Shown here: piece by piece, positions 45,382-54,912 of the stretch
How positions within the stretch are numbered: the first letter of the stretch is position 1
How the letters are laid out: each line of letters starts with the position of its first letter
DNA from: UBA2040 sp963977135
GTDB lineage: Bacteria > Bacteroidota > Bacteroidia > Flavobacteriales_D > Crocinitomicaceae
Reading direction: 5' to 3'
NCBI GenBank assembly: GCA_963977135.1
Contig: CAXBNN010000014.1
Span: 6,410-70,409 of the forward strand
DNA: 64,000 nucleotides
Notes under the pieces: model-generated
What the model was told of the DNA's origin: nothing
The model's database searches: none
Seen by the model: the letters and a program-made list of their open reading frames with translations, nothing else
Made by a program: the position numbers and the translations under genes

Positions 45382-45415
45382 AAAAAGCTTGCCTAAATTG
45401 GGCAAGCTTTTTTTA
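45382..45415. terminator. Bidirectional rho-independent terminator
   Basis: AAAAGCTTGCC (45383-45393) / GGCAAGCTTTT (45401-45411), perfect 11-bp stem and 7-nt loop, A-rich on the left and T-rich on the right. It lies between two converging genes (39543-45362 and 45464-46675) and can serve both. Confidence 0.85.
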
Positions 45416-45463
45416 TATCTTTTTTCGCAAGGAAATTGCGAATACTTCAAGTATTGAAACACG

Positions 45464-46675
45464 TTAATCCTTAAACTCTTCCTTCAAATTACCTTCTTCA
45501 TCATAACGATCTTTTTTAGAACCTTCGTATATCGTGAATTTTCGGTAACTACATTCCAAATCTCCGTTGTACAACTGAATTTTTCGCTCAGGTCGTAAAC
45601 CTACATTTTTCAATCCTTCTTCACTTGCAGAAATAATCCAGCAAGTAAATCCAGTTAATTCTTGTTTCATCCAATCACCCAATGCCGTGTACATTTCAGG
45701 AATATCCGTCCCCATTCGTTCACCATATGGAGGATTTGTAATAACCATTCCTCCATTTGGAAAAGGTTTTTTCAAATCAGCGAAATCGTCTGAAGTAATT
45801 TCTACAAATCGTCCAACGGGCAAGCCGCGTAAGTTGCGTTTTGCTTTGAGCATCATATCCGAACTCAAATCACTACCTGCAATTTTACATGGAAGTCCAG
45901 TACAACGTTTGTTCGCCGCTTCATAAATTTCATCCCAAACTTCAGGTTGGAAGTTCTTGAAATTTTTGAATGCATAATGATGTCTTTCGAGATTTGAAGG
46001 AATGTTAGCAGCTAACAATGCGGCTTCAATTAATATTGTTCCAGAACCACAAAACGGATCATATAAATCTGTTTTTCTATCCCAGCCTGACATTCTCACC
46101 AAACCAGCGGCAACAACTTCATTTATTGGAGCTTCACCAATCGCCTCGCGGTATCCACGCTGAAACAATGGAACTCCAGAAGTATTCAATGAAACAATAC
46201 ATTCAGTTTCCTGGATATACAAATCGAAAAGAACTTGAGGAGCTTTTACATTGACATCAGGTCTATCCTGACCTTTTTCTCGGAATTTGTCAACAATTGC
46301 ATCTTTCAACAAGAAATGAGGAAACTGAGAATGACGAAATATTTTTGAGAAAACTGCTCCTTTTACAGCAAAAGTCTTGTCATTAGAGAAATATTGCGTC
46401 CAATCAATTTTAAAGGCCTTATTGTACAAATCGTCTTCATTCTTGATGCGAAACTTGGCAATTTGAACTAAAACTGAAACCGCGCATCTTGAATGTAAGT
46501 TTAGGAAATATACATCCTTCCACTCCCCTTTTAGTTGCACAGCTCTATTTAGTACAGTGATGTCTGAATATCCTAACTCTTCGAGTTCTTCCTTTAAAAC
46601 TTCCTCAAATCCAAAGAAAGTTTTAAGTGTGATTGTCAGCTCTTCGCCTACGTTTTTATTATCTTGTTCTGTCAT
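45464..46675 (-). CDS. THUMP-domain class I RNA methyltransferase (RlmL N-terminal/YpsC-like)
   Basis: 403 residues: N-terminal ferredoxin-like and THUMP RNA-binding domains (about 12-165, e.g. LKTFFGFEEVLKEEL, and LNTSGVPLFQRGYR), then a Rossmann methyltransferase with LYDPFCGSGTILIEAA (SAM motif) and the base-flipping catalytic motif VITNPPYGERM. It is the size of the single-domain RlmL-like enzymes that methylate guanine N2 in 23S rRNA (position 2445 in E. coli). It lacks the fused second methylase of gamma-proteobacterial RlmL. Divergent from the patatin gene, with the shared promoter region between 46675 and 46741. Confidence 0.9.
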   Translation of the reverse strand: MTEQDNKNVGEELTITLKTFFGFEEVLKEELEELGYSDITVLNRAVQLKGEWKDVYFLNLHSRCAVSVLVQIAKFRIKNEDDLYNKAFKIDWTQYFSNDKTFAVKGAVFSKIFRHSQFPHFLLKDAIVDKFREKGQDRPDVNVKAPQVLFDLYIQETECIVSLNTSGVPLFQRGYREAIGEAPINEVVAAGLVRMSGWDRKTDLYDPFCGSGTILIEAALLAANIPSNLERHHYAFKNFKNFQPEVWDEIYEAANKRCTGLPCKIAGSDLSSDMMLKAKRNLRGLPVGRFVEITSDDFADLKKPFPNGGMVITNPPYGERMGTDIPEMYTALGDWMKQELTGFTCWIISASEEGLKNVGLRPERKIQLYNGDLECSYRKFTIYEGSKKDRYDEEGNLKEEFKD

Positions 46676-46695
46676 TTTCTCGCCTTAGATATTGC

Positions 46696-46725
46696 TTTGA
46701 ATGTTCGCAAATACTATTAAATTTG
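46696..46725 (+). promoter_or_regulatory. Bacteroidetes-type promoter of the patatin-like gene
   Basis: TTTG (46696-46699), 18-nt spacer, TAAATTTG (46718-46725), exact consensus. Transcription would begin near 46731, 10 bp before the TTG start codon at 46741. Confidence 0.6.
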
Positions 46726-46740
46726 TACAAAAGAACGCAT

Positions 46741-49032
46741 TTGAAGTCATTTCTCTATAAATTTCTTCTACTATTCCTTCCTTTCATTGCTACAAATTCT
46801 ATTTTAGCACAACAAAAAGTCGGTTTGGTACTAAGTGGCGGCGGAGCAACCGGTTTCGCTCACATTGGCGTTCTCCAAGCTCTCGAGGAAAAAGGAATCC
46901 CTATTGATTATATAACAGGAACATCAGCAGGAGCTCTTGTTGGAGCGATGTATGCAGTAGGGTTTTCTCCACTTCAAATTCGTAACATCTGTAAAGATGA
47001 GGACTTTTTTAGAATGGCAACAGGTGAATTGCGACCAGAACAACAGTTCTTCACAAAAGAAGATGAACCTAAGAGCGATCTTGTTTCCATCCGATTTTCA
47101 ATTGATAGTTTAATTCAAAAATCTTTGCCCACTAATTTTACAAATTCAACTTTTCTGGATTTTGAGCTGATGAAAATACTGGGCACAGTTGCCGCTGCAA
47201 AAGGAAATAACTTTGATAATTTGTTCGTGCCATTTCGTTGTTTGGCTTCAGATATTGTTTCAAAAGAAAATGTAATATTCGATTCCGGGCATTTGAACGA
47301 GGCCGTTAGAGCGTCAATGACCTTTCCTTTTTACATCCAGCCGCTGCGTGTCAATGGACGATTATTATTTGATGGCGGGCTATACAATAACTTCCCGGCT
47401 GACGTGCTTTATCATGAGTTCAGTCCCGATTATATAATTGGAAGTAATGTATCTTACAATGCAGATGAGCCTCAAGAATACGATTTAATCTCTCAAATTG
47501 AAAACATGTTGGTTCGTTATTCTAATTTTGCCTTGCCATGTGAAGAAGGAATAATAATTGAACCTGAATTAAATGTCGGCACTTTCGACTTTGACAAGGT
47601 TGAATCTGCCATTGCCATCGGTTACGAAACTGGATTAAAATATGCCGATAGCATATTACCTTTTATTCAAGAATTGCGTTTACCTTCAGAATTGGATAAA
47701 CAACGTAAAGCTTTTCGAGAATTTATTCCAGAATTAGTTATTGACAGTATATATAGCGGAACAGACAGGAAAATAAACTTTTTTGTGAAGAATTCTATGT
47801 TGCGCTTGAGAAAGAAACAACCATTATCAGCATCTGTAATTGAACGAAGATATTACCGATTGGCAGCAACAGATCATATTGGCTTCCTTTTTCCGACCAT
47901 TGATACAAATTCATCGGGCAAATACAATATGAACTTGATTCTTCGTGAAAAGAATAGATTTAAACTAGATGTTGGCGGACTAATATCATCACGACCAATA
48001 AATACTGGTTATGTCGGTTTAACCTATTATCGACTGAAGAAAACAGCCTTAAAATTGCATGCCGAATCCTACTTCGGTAAATTTTATGGATCCATTAATA
48101 CAAATGCTAAAATAGAAATACCTGCTCTGTTCCCAGTTACAATTGAACCATATTTCACCATGAATCGTTGGGATTACTTTAAAAGTTTTGCCACATTTTT
48201 TGAAGATGTTAAACCTTCATTCTTAGTTCAAAATGAGATGTATTATGGATTGAGTATTTCTCATCCATTGTTCAATAATAGTAAGAGTACTTATGATGTT
48301 CGGATATTTAATCTTGAGGACGACTATTACCAAACAGATGTATTTACTGCCCAAGATACCAGTGATATTACCTATTTTAACGGACAAACTTACAGCTGGA
48401 AAATTGAACAGAATTCACTAAACAGAAAACAATTCGCGAGTTCTGGTCATTATTTTAGCTTCAAAGCTAGGTACGTTCACGGTGATGAAAGGACCATTAG
48501 CGGCTCTACTTCTAATAACGCAGATCAAAACAAAAACCATCAGTGGGTTAATTTAAATGTTGATTTCCAAAGCTTTCCTCTGAGTACAAAATACTTCCAT
48601 ATTGGTTTACAAGGTAGAGCTACCTTTAACAGTCAAAGTTTATTTGGCAATTATACAGCTTCACTTTTATCTTTGACTGCTTTTAATATTATTCCTGATT
48701 CTTACACCTTTTTTCTGCCAGAATATCGTTCACCACAATTTTTTGGTGGAGGTATAAACCTAATTTTCAGCTTACCTAAAAATATTGATGTTCGTTTCGA
48801 TGGCTTCTATTATCAGCCGCTTGTTCAGCTTATCAAGAACGATACTGGTGGGTTTGAATATTCCAAACCTTTTAAAGGAGAATCTTATTTAGCTTCAGTT
48901 TCAGCAATCTATCATTCACCAATTGGACCATTGAGAGCTACTTTGAATTATTTTCCAAAACAAACCAATAACCCATTTATTTTTCAATTGAGTTTTGGAT
49001 ACGTTCTTTTTAACGAAAGAGCCATTCGTTAA
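46741..49032 (+). CDS. Patatin-like phospholipase fused to a BamA/surface-antigen barrel
   Basis: 763 residues from a TTG start at 46741. It gives a good signal peptide (LLLFLPFIATNSILAQ); upstream codons would belong to a different region beyond the promoter. Residues about 27-330 are a patatin (PNPLA) domain: GGGATGFAHIGVL as oxyanion loop (33-46), GTSAGAL with nucleophile Ser62, and DGG with catalytic Asp211. Then a linker and POTRA-like segment, and from about 400 a C-terminal 16-strand-type barrel ending in a typical aromatic strand (FIFQLSFGYVLFN). This PlpD-like (type Vd secretion) layout places a lipase outside or under the outer membrane. Substrate unknown. Divergent from the RNA methyltransferase gene. 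Confidence 0.9.
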   Translation: MKSFLYKFLLLFLPFIATNSILAQQKVGLVLSGGGATGFAHIGVLQALEEKGIPIDYITGTSAGALVGAMYAVGFSPLQIRNICKDEDFFRMATGELRPEQQFFTKEDEPKSDLVSIRFSIDSLIQKSLPTNFTNSTFLDFELMKILGTVAAAKGNNFDNLFVPFRCLASDIVSKENVIFDSGHLNEAVRASMTFPFYIQPLRVNGRLLFDGGLYNNFPADVLYHEFSPDYIIGSNVSYNADEPQEYDLISQIENMLVRYSNFALPCEEGIIIEPELNVGTFDFDKVESAIAIGYETGLKYADSILPFIQELRLPSELDKQRKAFREFIPELVIDSIYSGTDRKINFFVKNSMLRLRKKQPLSASVIERRYYRLAATDHIGFLFPTIDTNSSGKYNMNLILREKNRFKLDVGGLISSRPINTGYVGLTYYRLKKTALKLHAESYFGKFYGSINTNAKIEIPALFPVTIEPYFTMNRWDYFKSFATFFEDVKPSFLVQNEMYYGLSISHPLFNNSKSTYDVRIFNLEDDYYQTDVFTAQDTSDITYFNGQTYSWKIEQNSLNRKQFASSGHYFSFKARYVHGDERTISGSTSNNADQNKNHQWVNLNVDFQSFPLSTKYFHIGLQGRATFNSQSLFGNYTASLLSLTAFNIIPDSYTFFLPEYRSPQFFGGGINLIFSLPKNIDVRFDGFYYQPLVQLIKNDTGGFEYSKPFKGESYLASVSAIYHSPIGPLRATLNYFPKQTNNPFIFQLSFGYVLFNERAIR

Positions 49033-49083
49033 ATTCGCAATTCGTGCAAGTTTTTATCTTTACAATCTACAAATAACTAGTTC

Positions 49084-50151
49084 ATGCAAAAAATTATCAG
49101 TGGAATTCAGCAAATGGGAATTGGTGTGCCAAACGTTCCTGAAATATGGAAATGGTATCGCAAATTTTTCGGAGTGAACGTAAAATTATTTGAAGATGCT
49201 GCAGAGGCGCCTTTGATGACAAGATATACTGGTGATAAGGTTCAATCTCGCACAGCGACACTAGCTCTTTCTATGGATGGAGGTGGTGGATTTGAAATCT
49301 GGCAATACACTTCTCGCGGAACTGAAAAAGCTGATTTCAACATAAAAATGGGTGACTACGGTCTCTTTGCTTGTCGCATAAAATCCAAAAATATTCAAAA
49401 AACATTTGATTATTACATAGCCAATGGAGCTGAATTACTAGGAAATTTAGCAACTCGACCAGATGGTGGAAAACACTTTTTTGTAAAAGATCCGAATGGC
49501 AATATTTTCAATATAGTTGAAGGGTTGGATTGGTTTTCTGACACCAAACATCCTAGCTATTGTGGAGCCGTGGCCGGAACAATGATAGGCGTTAGTGATA
49601 TTGACGCATCTATGAAATTGTATGCTGACGTTCTTGGCTATTCTAAAATAGTTTATGATGAAACCGATATATTTGATTGTTTTAGCGAAATCGATGGTGG
49701 AAAATCCAAATTTCGTAGAGTCTTATTAGGTCATCCAGAGAAAAGAAAAGGCCCGTTTGCAGAATTATTGGGTTCAACGGAAATTGAATTGGTCCAATGT
49801 ATGGACAGAACGGATTGTAGAAATATATTTGAAAATAGATATTGGGGCGATTGGGGATTCATTCATCTTTGCTTCGACATTCAGGGTATGGACATTCTTA
49901 AAACTGATTGTGAAAAAGCAGGCTTCCCTTTCACCGTTGATTCAGGAGAAACATTTGATATGGGAGAAGCAGGCGGACGTTTTTCATATATAGAAGATCC
50001 AGATGGCACTTGGATTGAATTTGTTGAAACACATAAAGTTCCTGTCATGAAAAAATGGGGTTGGTACATCAATCTGAAAAAAAGAAATCCAGAAAAACAT
50101 TTGCCAAAATTCATGCTGAAAGCAATGGGATTGAGCAAAGTTCGTGATTAA
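49084..50151 (+). CDS. Two-domain VOC protein
   Basis: 355 residues with two vicinal-oxygen-chelate modules: first about 5-155 (ISGIQQMGIGVPNVPEIWKWYRKFFG in part; FVKDPNGNIFNIVEGLDWF) and second about 160-330 (GTMIGVSDIDASMKLYADVLGY, YIEDPDGTWIEFVETHKVP). The Glu of the second IEFVE and His residues in each half are plausible metal ligands. The arrangement resembles extradiol dioxygenases and 4-hydroxyphenylpyruvate dioxygenase, but family-specific signatures are missing, so the reaction is not assigned. TATCTTTA upstream is close to a -7 box. Confidence 0.82.
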   Translation: MQKIISGIQQMGIGVPNVPEIWKWYRKFFGVNVKLFEDAAEAPLMTRYTGDKVQSRTATLALSMDGGGGFEIWQYTSRGTEKADFNIKMGDYGLFACRIKSKNIQKTFDYYIANGAELLGNLATRPDGGKHFFVKDPNGNIFNIVEGLDWFSDTKHPSYCGAVAGTMIGVSDIDASMKLYADVLGYSKIVYDETDIFDCFSEIDGGKSKFRRVLLGHPEKRKGPFAELLGSTEIELVQCMDRTDCRNIFENRYWGDWGFIHLCFDIQGMDILKTDCEKAGFPFTVDSGETFDMGEAGGRFSYIEDPDGTWIEFVETHKVPVMKKWGWYINLKKRNPEKHLPKFMLKAMGLSKVRD

Positions 50152-50209
50152 TTTGATTGAACAGTCTATTTGACTGATTCAGCCGTTATGAAAATCCCTG
50201 TTATTTCTC

Positions 50210-50217
50210 TACATTTG
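50210..50217 (+). promoter_or_regulatory. -7 box of the lipoprotein gene at 50236
   Basis: TACATTTG, exact TAnnTTTG, 18 bp before the ATG at 50236; it lies inside the longer reading frame and therefore argues against upstream starts. Confidence 0.4.
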
Positions 50218-50235
50218 TTGAACTATAAAATTGAT

Positions 50236-51342
50236 ATGAATAAATTCCTTTTGATTTCCTTTGTTACCCTGCTTGGTCTGTCATTTCAGTCGTGTAAAGA
50301 AGAAATTACGCTGAACCAAGAATTTAAAGAAACTCCAGTAATATATGGTTTATTAAACCAGAGTGAGGATTTACAGTTTATCAAAATAAATCGTGGGTTT
50401 ATCGGTCCTGGTAATGCATTTGAAATAGCACAAATACCAGACTCAAGTTATTTTAAAAACGTGTCAGCAAAAGTCGAAGAAGTCATTAACAATCAAGTAG
50501 TTTACACTTGGGAATTACGCGATACTATATTAACAACGAAGAGCACTAACGGACTTTTCTTTTCTCCAAATTACAAAGCTTATTATTTCAGCACTTCTTC
50601 ACATCCCTTGGTAGAAGGAAGCAATTATAGATTGACTGTTAATATTGACGAAGGGAAATTAGAAGTTACCGCCGAAACTCAGTTGGTTCGGAACTTTGCA
50701 CCAACAACTGCAGCAAATAGCGGTACAAGTTTAAACTCCACAAATTCTAATTTAAGATTCGCAAAAAGCAATGGAGAATACATTAGTACTTCGATTACTT
50801 GTGATGCGGGTACGGCTGCTTTTGGAAACGTTTCTCTTGATCTCCAAGTTTACGAATATCGTGGCAATAACGATTCAACGTTAATTCATATTCCTTGGAA
50901 TGTCGCTGAGACAACTGCTAAAAGTGCTTTTATCTCGGCAGTTGCCCAAGGTCAATCATTTTTCGAAAGAATTAAAGATGGACTCACGAATGACAATACA
51001 ATTACAAAACGTAATTTTTTCGGATTTGAAGTTACTTTTACGGGGGGGGCACAAGAATTGTACAATTACATATTGGTAAACAAACCTTCTACATCTTTAA
51101 CTCAATCAAAACCAAGTTTTACCAATTTATCGGTAACCGAAGGTTATTCTGTAGTAGGAATATTCTCCGCGCGCAAAACAACCAAGATTTTTAAACCATT
51201 TGTTTTCCAAAATCAGACTTTTGTGCGCTGTATTGATGGACCAACAACAAAATCTCTTTGCACAGGTTTAATCCCTGGGCTTGGCGCTTTGTTTTGCAGT
51301 CAGCATCCGGGAGACATTATGCAACCATACAAATGCGACTAG
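50236..51342 (+). CDS. Lipoprotein resembling DUF4249 proteins
   Basis: 368 residues from the ATG at 50236, which gives a lipoprotein signal peptide with LGLSFQSC. The early ETPVIYGLLNQSEDLQFIKINRGF (in part: VIYGLLNQSE, KINRGF) resembles the VVyGlL-type start of DUF4249 lipoproteins, which accompany TonB-dependent receptors in Bacteroidetes; no receptor gene is adjacent here. Mature protein is beta-rich with an Ig-like fold. A run of eight G (51042-51049) lies inside the gene near residue 270, in the codons for TGGA; slippage there would truncate the protein. Function unknown. Confidence 0.65.
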   Translation: MNKFLLISFVTLLGLSFQSCKEEITLNQEFKETPVIYGLLNQSEDLQFIKINRGFIGPGNAFEIAQIPDSSYFKNVSAKVEEVINNQVVYTWELRDTILTTKSTNGLFFSPNYKAYYFSTSSHPLVEGSNYRLTVNIDEGKLEVTAETQLVRNFAPTTAANSGTSLNSTNSNLRFAKSNGEYISTSITCDAGTAAFGNVSLDLQVYEYRGNNDSTLIHIPWNVAETTAKSAFISAVAQGQSFFERIKDGLTNDNTITKRNFFGFEVTFTGGAQELYNYILVNKPSTSLTQSKPSFTNLSVTEGYSVVGIFSARKTTKIFKPFVFQNQTFVRCIDGPTTKSLCTGLIPGLGALFCSQHPGDIMQPYKCD

Positions 51343-51384
51343 TTTTTCCATCAAAGAAAAACAAATAGTCAGTACCTTTATCAT

Positions 51385-53871
51385 ATGAGTGAAAGGCAAA
51401 CCCTTTTTGTTGATGTGATATTGCCTGTACCTATTCACAGAGCGTTTACCTACAGAGTTCCTTTTGAGTTAAATACCTATGTTCAACAGGGGATTCGCGT
51501 CATTGTACCTTTTGGTAAATCAAAATTACTCACTGGAATAGTCATCAAAGTTCATGAAAACCCACCTAAAGAATACGCAGCCAAATATTTGGAACATATT
51601 CTAGATGAACAGCCAATTATAACAGGAAAATTATTGACTTTCTGGAATTGGATGGCCACATACTATATGGCCGCTATAGGTGATGTCATGAATGCCGCCT
51701 TACCGTCTAATTTTAAATTAGCGAGCGAAACAAAAATCGTTCTTCACCCGGATTTTGATATTCTAACACCATTAACTGAAGATAGAGAAATTGCAATCGT
51801 CGATGCTTTGGAAGTGCAAGAAGTACTCGATTTGAAAGAAATTTCAGAGATCGTGGGCATCAAGACCATACAGCCGATTATCAAAAAAATGTTGGATAAA
51901 AATATCATTTTGACTTTAGAAAGTTTAGATGATAAATTCACAGCAAAAACGGCATTGTTTGTAGAACTAACAAATCATTATCTTCAAGAAGAGAATATCA
52001 ATTCTTTGTTAACGGATTGGGCAGACAAAAAAGCCAAAGTAAAACAAAGTCAAGCGCTGCTGGCTCTTTTAGCTGAGGGCAAATATAGTATGAATGCCAT
52101 GTTTCCTGTATTGAAAAAAGATCTGGAAAATAAAGGCATTTCGAGTAGCACGCTGAACACACTTGCGAAAAATGATATTATACAAATCAACAAACAGATA
52201 ATTTCAAGAGTAAACAAAGAAGACGATGAAACCGAATTCAGAACCTTTGAATTAAGCCCAGCACAAGAAACTGCTCTTTCTGAAATAAAATCAACTTTCG
52301 AGGATAAAAATGTTTGCTTGTTACATGGGATTACGGGTTCAGGAAAAACGGAAGTCTACGTTCGATTAATCCAAGAGCAACTTAAGCTTGGCAAACAAAT
52401 TCTGTTCCTAGTTCCTGAAATTGCTTTGACAACCCAACTGATCGTTCGTTTACAAAAAATATTTGGTCAGCAAGTTGGTGTTTATCATTCGAAATTCAAC
52501 CAAAATGAGCGAGTTGAAATTTGGAACAACATATTAGAGAACAACCCTGATAATTATCGTATTGTCGTTGGAGCCCGTTCTTGTGTTTTCTTACCATTCC
52601 AAGATCTAGGTATGGTAATCGTTGACGAAGAACATGAATCTACATTCAAACAATATGACCCTTCGCCAAGATACAACGGACGCGACTGCGCGGTAGTACT
52701 GGGACAAATTCACAAAGCCAAAGTTCTATTGGGTTCAGCAACTCCTTCCATGGAATCTTATTACAATTGCAAGACCGATAAATATGGTTTAGTAAAATTA
52801 GAAGAAAGGTATTCAGGAATTCAAATGCCCGAAATTTTATTGGCCGATTTAAGAAAAGAACGCAAACAAAACAAAGATTTTCAATTCTTTAGTACCTTCC
52901 TTATCGACTCAATGCGTGAAGCGCTGAATCGCAAAGAACAAGTAATTCTTTTTCAGAACCGAAGAGGCTACAATCCAAGATGGCAATGCGAAATTTGTAG
53001 TTGGACTCCACATTGCGTCAATTGTGATGTTTCCTTAACATACCACAAAGCGACTAATACGCTAAAATGTCACTATTGTGGGCATGCAGCTGCACCAATG
53101 GGTTCTTGTCGAAGCTGCGGAAGCAATCGATTGAAAATGATAGGATATGGCACAGAAAAGATTGAAGATGAGATGTCTTTACTTTTTCCAGATTCTACAG
53201 TTGGACGGTTGGACTTGGATACCACTAGAAACAAAAATGGCTACGAAAATATTATTCATGCATTTGAAAATCGACAGGTTGATATTTTGATTGGAACTCA
53301 AATGATTAGCAAAGGTCTGGATTTCGACCATGTTAGTTTAGTCGGAATTCTTGATGCGGAAGATATGCTCAACCGTCCAGATTTCCGTGCTTTCGAAAAG
53401 TCGTTTCAGATGATGACACAAGTCGCAGGGAGAGCTGGTCGAAAACACAAACGAGGAAAAGTAATTATCCAAACTGCCCAGGTAGATCATTGGATAATAG
53501 AAAAAGTATATCAATATGATTATGATGGTTTCTTCAATCACGAACTAATTGAAAGAGAAAATTTCTTCTATCCACCCTTTTACAAAATCATTCAGTTCGT
53601 TTTGAAACACAAAGACGAAAACGTATTGGCAGTAGGTTCAAAAGATTTGGGTGACAGATTGAAGCAAGTCTTTAAAGAAAGAGTGATTGGTCCAGAATAC
53701 GCAATTATTCCAAGAATAAACAATCAATTTATTAAAGTCATCAAACTGAAGTACGAAAAAAGTGTTTCGGATAAAGCTATAAAAGAAAAAGTCCAGCTCT
53801 TGCTGGACCAATTCTATAGTATTCCGGGAAATAAATCAATTCGACTTTCTATCGACGTTGACCCTATTTAA
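51385..53871 (+). CDS. priA: Primosomal protein N', replication restart helicase
   Basis: 828 residues. N-terminal fork-binding domain (about 1-105, FVDVILPVPIHRAFTYRVP), helicase domain with Walker A GITGSGKTEVY, Walker B VDEEHES, motif III GSATPSMESYY, QNRRGYNP and IGTQMISKGLDFD, and between them the zinc-binding insert with eight cysteines (CEICSW, CVNCDV, CHYCGH, CRSCGS). PriA reloads the replicative helicase at stalled forks. TACCTTTA at 51373 is a near -7 box. The stop codon overlaps that of rpoD on the other strand (TTAA shared). Confidence 0.95.
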   Translation: MSERQTLFVDVILPVPIHRAFTYRVPFELNTYVQQGIRVIVPFGKSKLLTGIVIKVHENPPKEYAAKYLEHILDEQPIITGKLLTFWNWMATYYMAAIGDVMNAALPSNFKLASETKIVLHPDFDILTPLTEDREIAIVDALEVQEVLDLKEISEIVGIKTIQPIIKKMLDKNIILTLESLDDKFTAKTALFVELTNHYLQEENINSLLTDWADKKAKVKQSQALLALLAEGKYSMNAMFPVLKKDLENKGISSSTLNTLAKNDIIQINKQIISRVNKEDDETEFRTFELSPAQETALSEIKSTFEDKNVCLLHGITGSGKTEVYVRLIQEQLKLGKQILFLVPEIALTTQLIVRLQKIFGQQVGVYHSKFNQNERVEIWNNILENNPDNYRIVVGARSCVFLPFQDLGMVIVDEEHESTFKQYDPSPRYNGRDCAVVLGQIHKAKVLLGSATPSMESYYNCKTDKYGLVKLEERYSGIQMPEILLADLRKERKQNKDFQFFSTFLIDSMREALNRKEQVILFQNRRGYNPRWQCEICSWTPHCVNCDVSLTYHKATNTLKCHYCGHAAAPMGSCRSCGSNRLKMIGYGTEKIEDEMSLLFPDSTVGRLDLDTTRNKNGYENIIHAFENRQVDILIGTQMISKGLDFDHVSLVGILDAEDMLNRPDFRAFEKSFQMMTQVAGRAGRKHKRGKVIIQTAQVDHWIIEKVYQYDYDGFFNHELIERENFFYPPFYKIIQFVLKHKDENVLAVGSKDLGDRLKQVFKERVIGPEYAIIPRINNQFIKVIKLKYEKSVSDKAIKEKVQLLLDQFYSIPGNKSIRLSIDVDPI

Positions 53872-54737
53872 CCCAAGTAAGATTTTAGCATTTTGCTTCT
53901 TGAGGTATGTTTCAATCGACGAATAGCTTTTTCTTTGATCTGTCTAACACGCTCACGCGTTAAATCAAATTTAATTCCTATTTCTTCTAGGGTCAATGGA
54001 TACTTGCCGTTTAAACCGTAATACATTTTCAATATCTCGCTTTCGCGCATCGTCAATGTAGACAAAGAACGGTCAATATCTTTTCTCAAAGATTCAATCA
54101 CCAATCCTCTTTCAGGTCCAGGCAAACTATCATTTGGCAAAACATCGTACATGCTTGACGAAGATTCATCGCCTTCAACCAATGGAGCATCCATGGATAC
54201 GTGTCTACCACTATTATTTAACGATTGACGAACATCCGCAACAGAGCAGTCCAAATGTTCTGCCAATTCTTCAGCTGAAGGTGGACGCTCGTAGCGTTGT
54301 TCCAACTCAGAAAATGCTTTTTTAATTTTATTAATATTTCCAATTTTGTTCAATGGTAAGCGAACAATACGCGCCTGTTCGGCTAGTGCTTGTAAAATCG
54401 ATTGACGAATCCACCATACTGCGTATGATATGAATTTAAATCCTCTTGTTTCGTCAAAACGTTCAGCTGCTTTTATCAAACCAACATTTCCTTCATTGAT
54501 TAAATCGGGTAATGAAAGTCCTTGATTTTGGTATTGTTTAGACACAGAAACCACAAATCGAAGATTTGCTTTCGTCAATTTTTCCAATGCAGCCTTGTCT
54601 CCATCACGTATTTTACGCGCTAATTCCACCTCCTCTTCAGCTGAAATTAAATCCACTCTACCTATCTCCAATAAATATTTATCGAGGGATGCGGTTTCGC
54701 GGTTGGTGACTTGTTTTACAATTTTTAATTGTCTCAT
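53868..54737 (-). CDS. rpoD: Primary RNA polymerase sigma factor
   Basis: 289 residues, the short primary sigma of Bacteroidetes. Region 1.2 (DKYLLEIGRVDLISAEEEVELA, in part LISAEEEVELARKI), region 2 (NLRFVVSVSKQYQNQGL, LPDLINEGNVGLIKAAERFD, ISYAVWWIRQSILQALAEQ), region 3 (VRLPLNKIGNINKI) and region 4 with the helix-turn-helix TLEEIGIKFDLTRERVRQI are all visible; region 1.1 is missing, as expected in this phylum. It should read the TTG/TAnnTTTG promoters seen across the window. Its 3' end overlaps priA by 4 bp (convergent). Confidence 0.95.
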   Translation of the reverse strand: MRQLKIVKQVTNRETASLDKYLLEIGRVDLISAEEEVELARKIRDGDKAALEKLTKANLRFVVSVSKQYQNQGLSLPDLINEGNVGLIKAAERFDETRGFKFISYAVWWIRQSILQALAEQARIVRLPLNKIGNINKIKKAFSELEQRYERPPSAEELAEHLDCSVADVRQSLNNSGRHVSMDAPLVEGDESSSSMYDVLPNDSLPGPERGLVIESLRKDIDRSLSTLTMRESEILKMYYGLNGKYPLTLEEIGIKFDLTRERVRQIKEKAIRRLKHTSRSKMLKSYLG

Positions 54738-54900
54738 GTTTTATGGGTTTTAATTAAACCTTTCTAACTATTAGACGAAATATTTCAAATAAAGTTGGAT
54801 ATATTTTGTTTTTTAACAATTTTTACTTAAACAGAACGACGAAATCCTTCATTTTAAGAGGATTTAGGAAAAGAAAGTTTTTTCAACCACAAGGTTTGAC

Positions 54901-54908
54901 TACTTTTG
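54901..54908 (+). promoter_or_regulatory. -7 box 5 bp before the LMW-phosphatase start codon
   Basis: TACTTTTG, exact TAnnTTTG, ending 4 nt before the ATG at 54913; the same octamer precedes two tRNA genes here. The expected start of transcription coincides with the ATG, suggesting a leaderless message. Confidence 0.4.
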
Positions 54909-54912
54909 CCGC

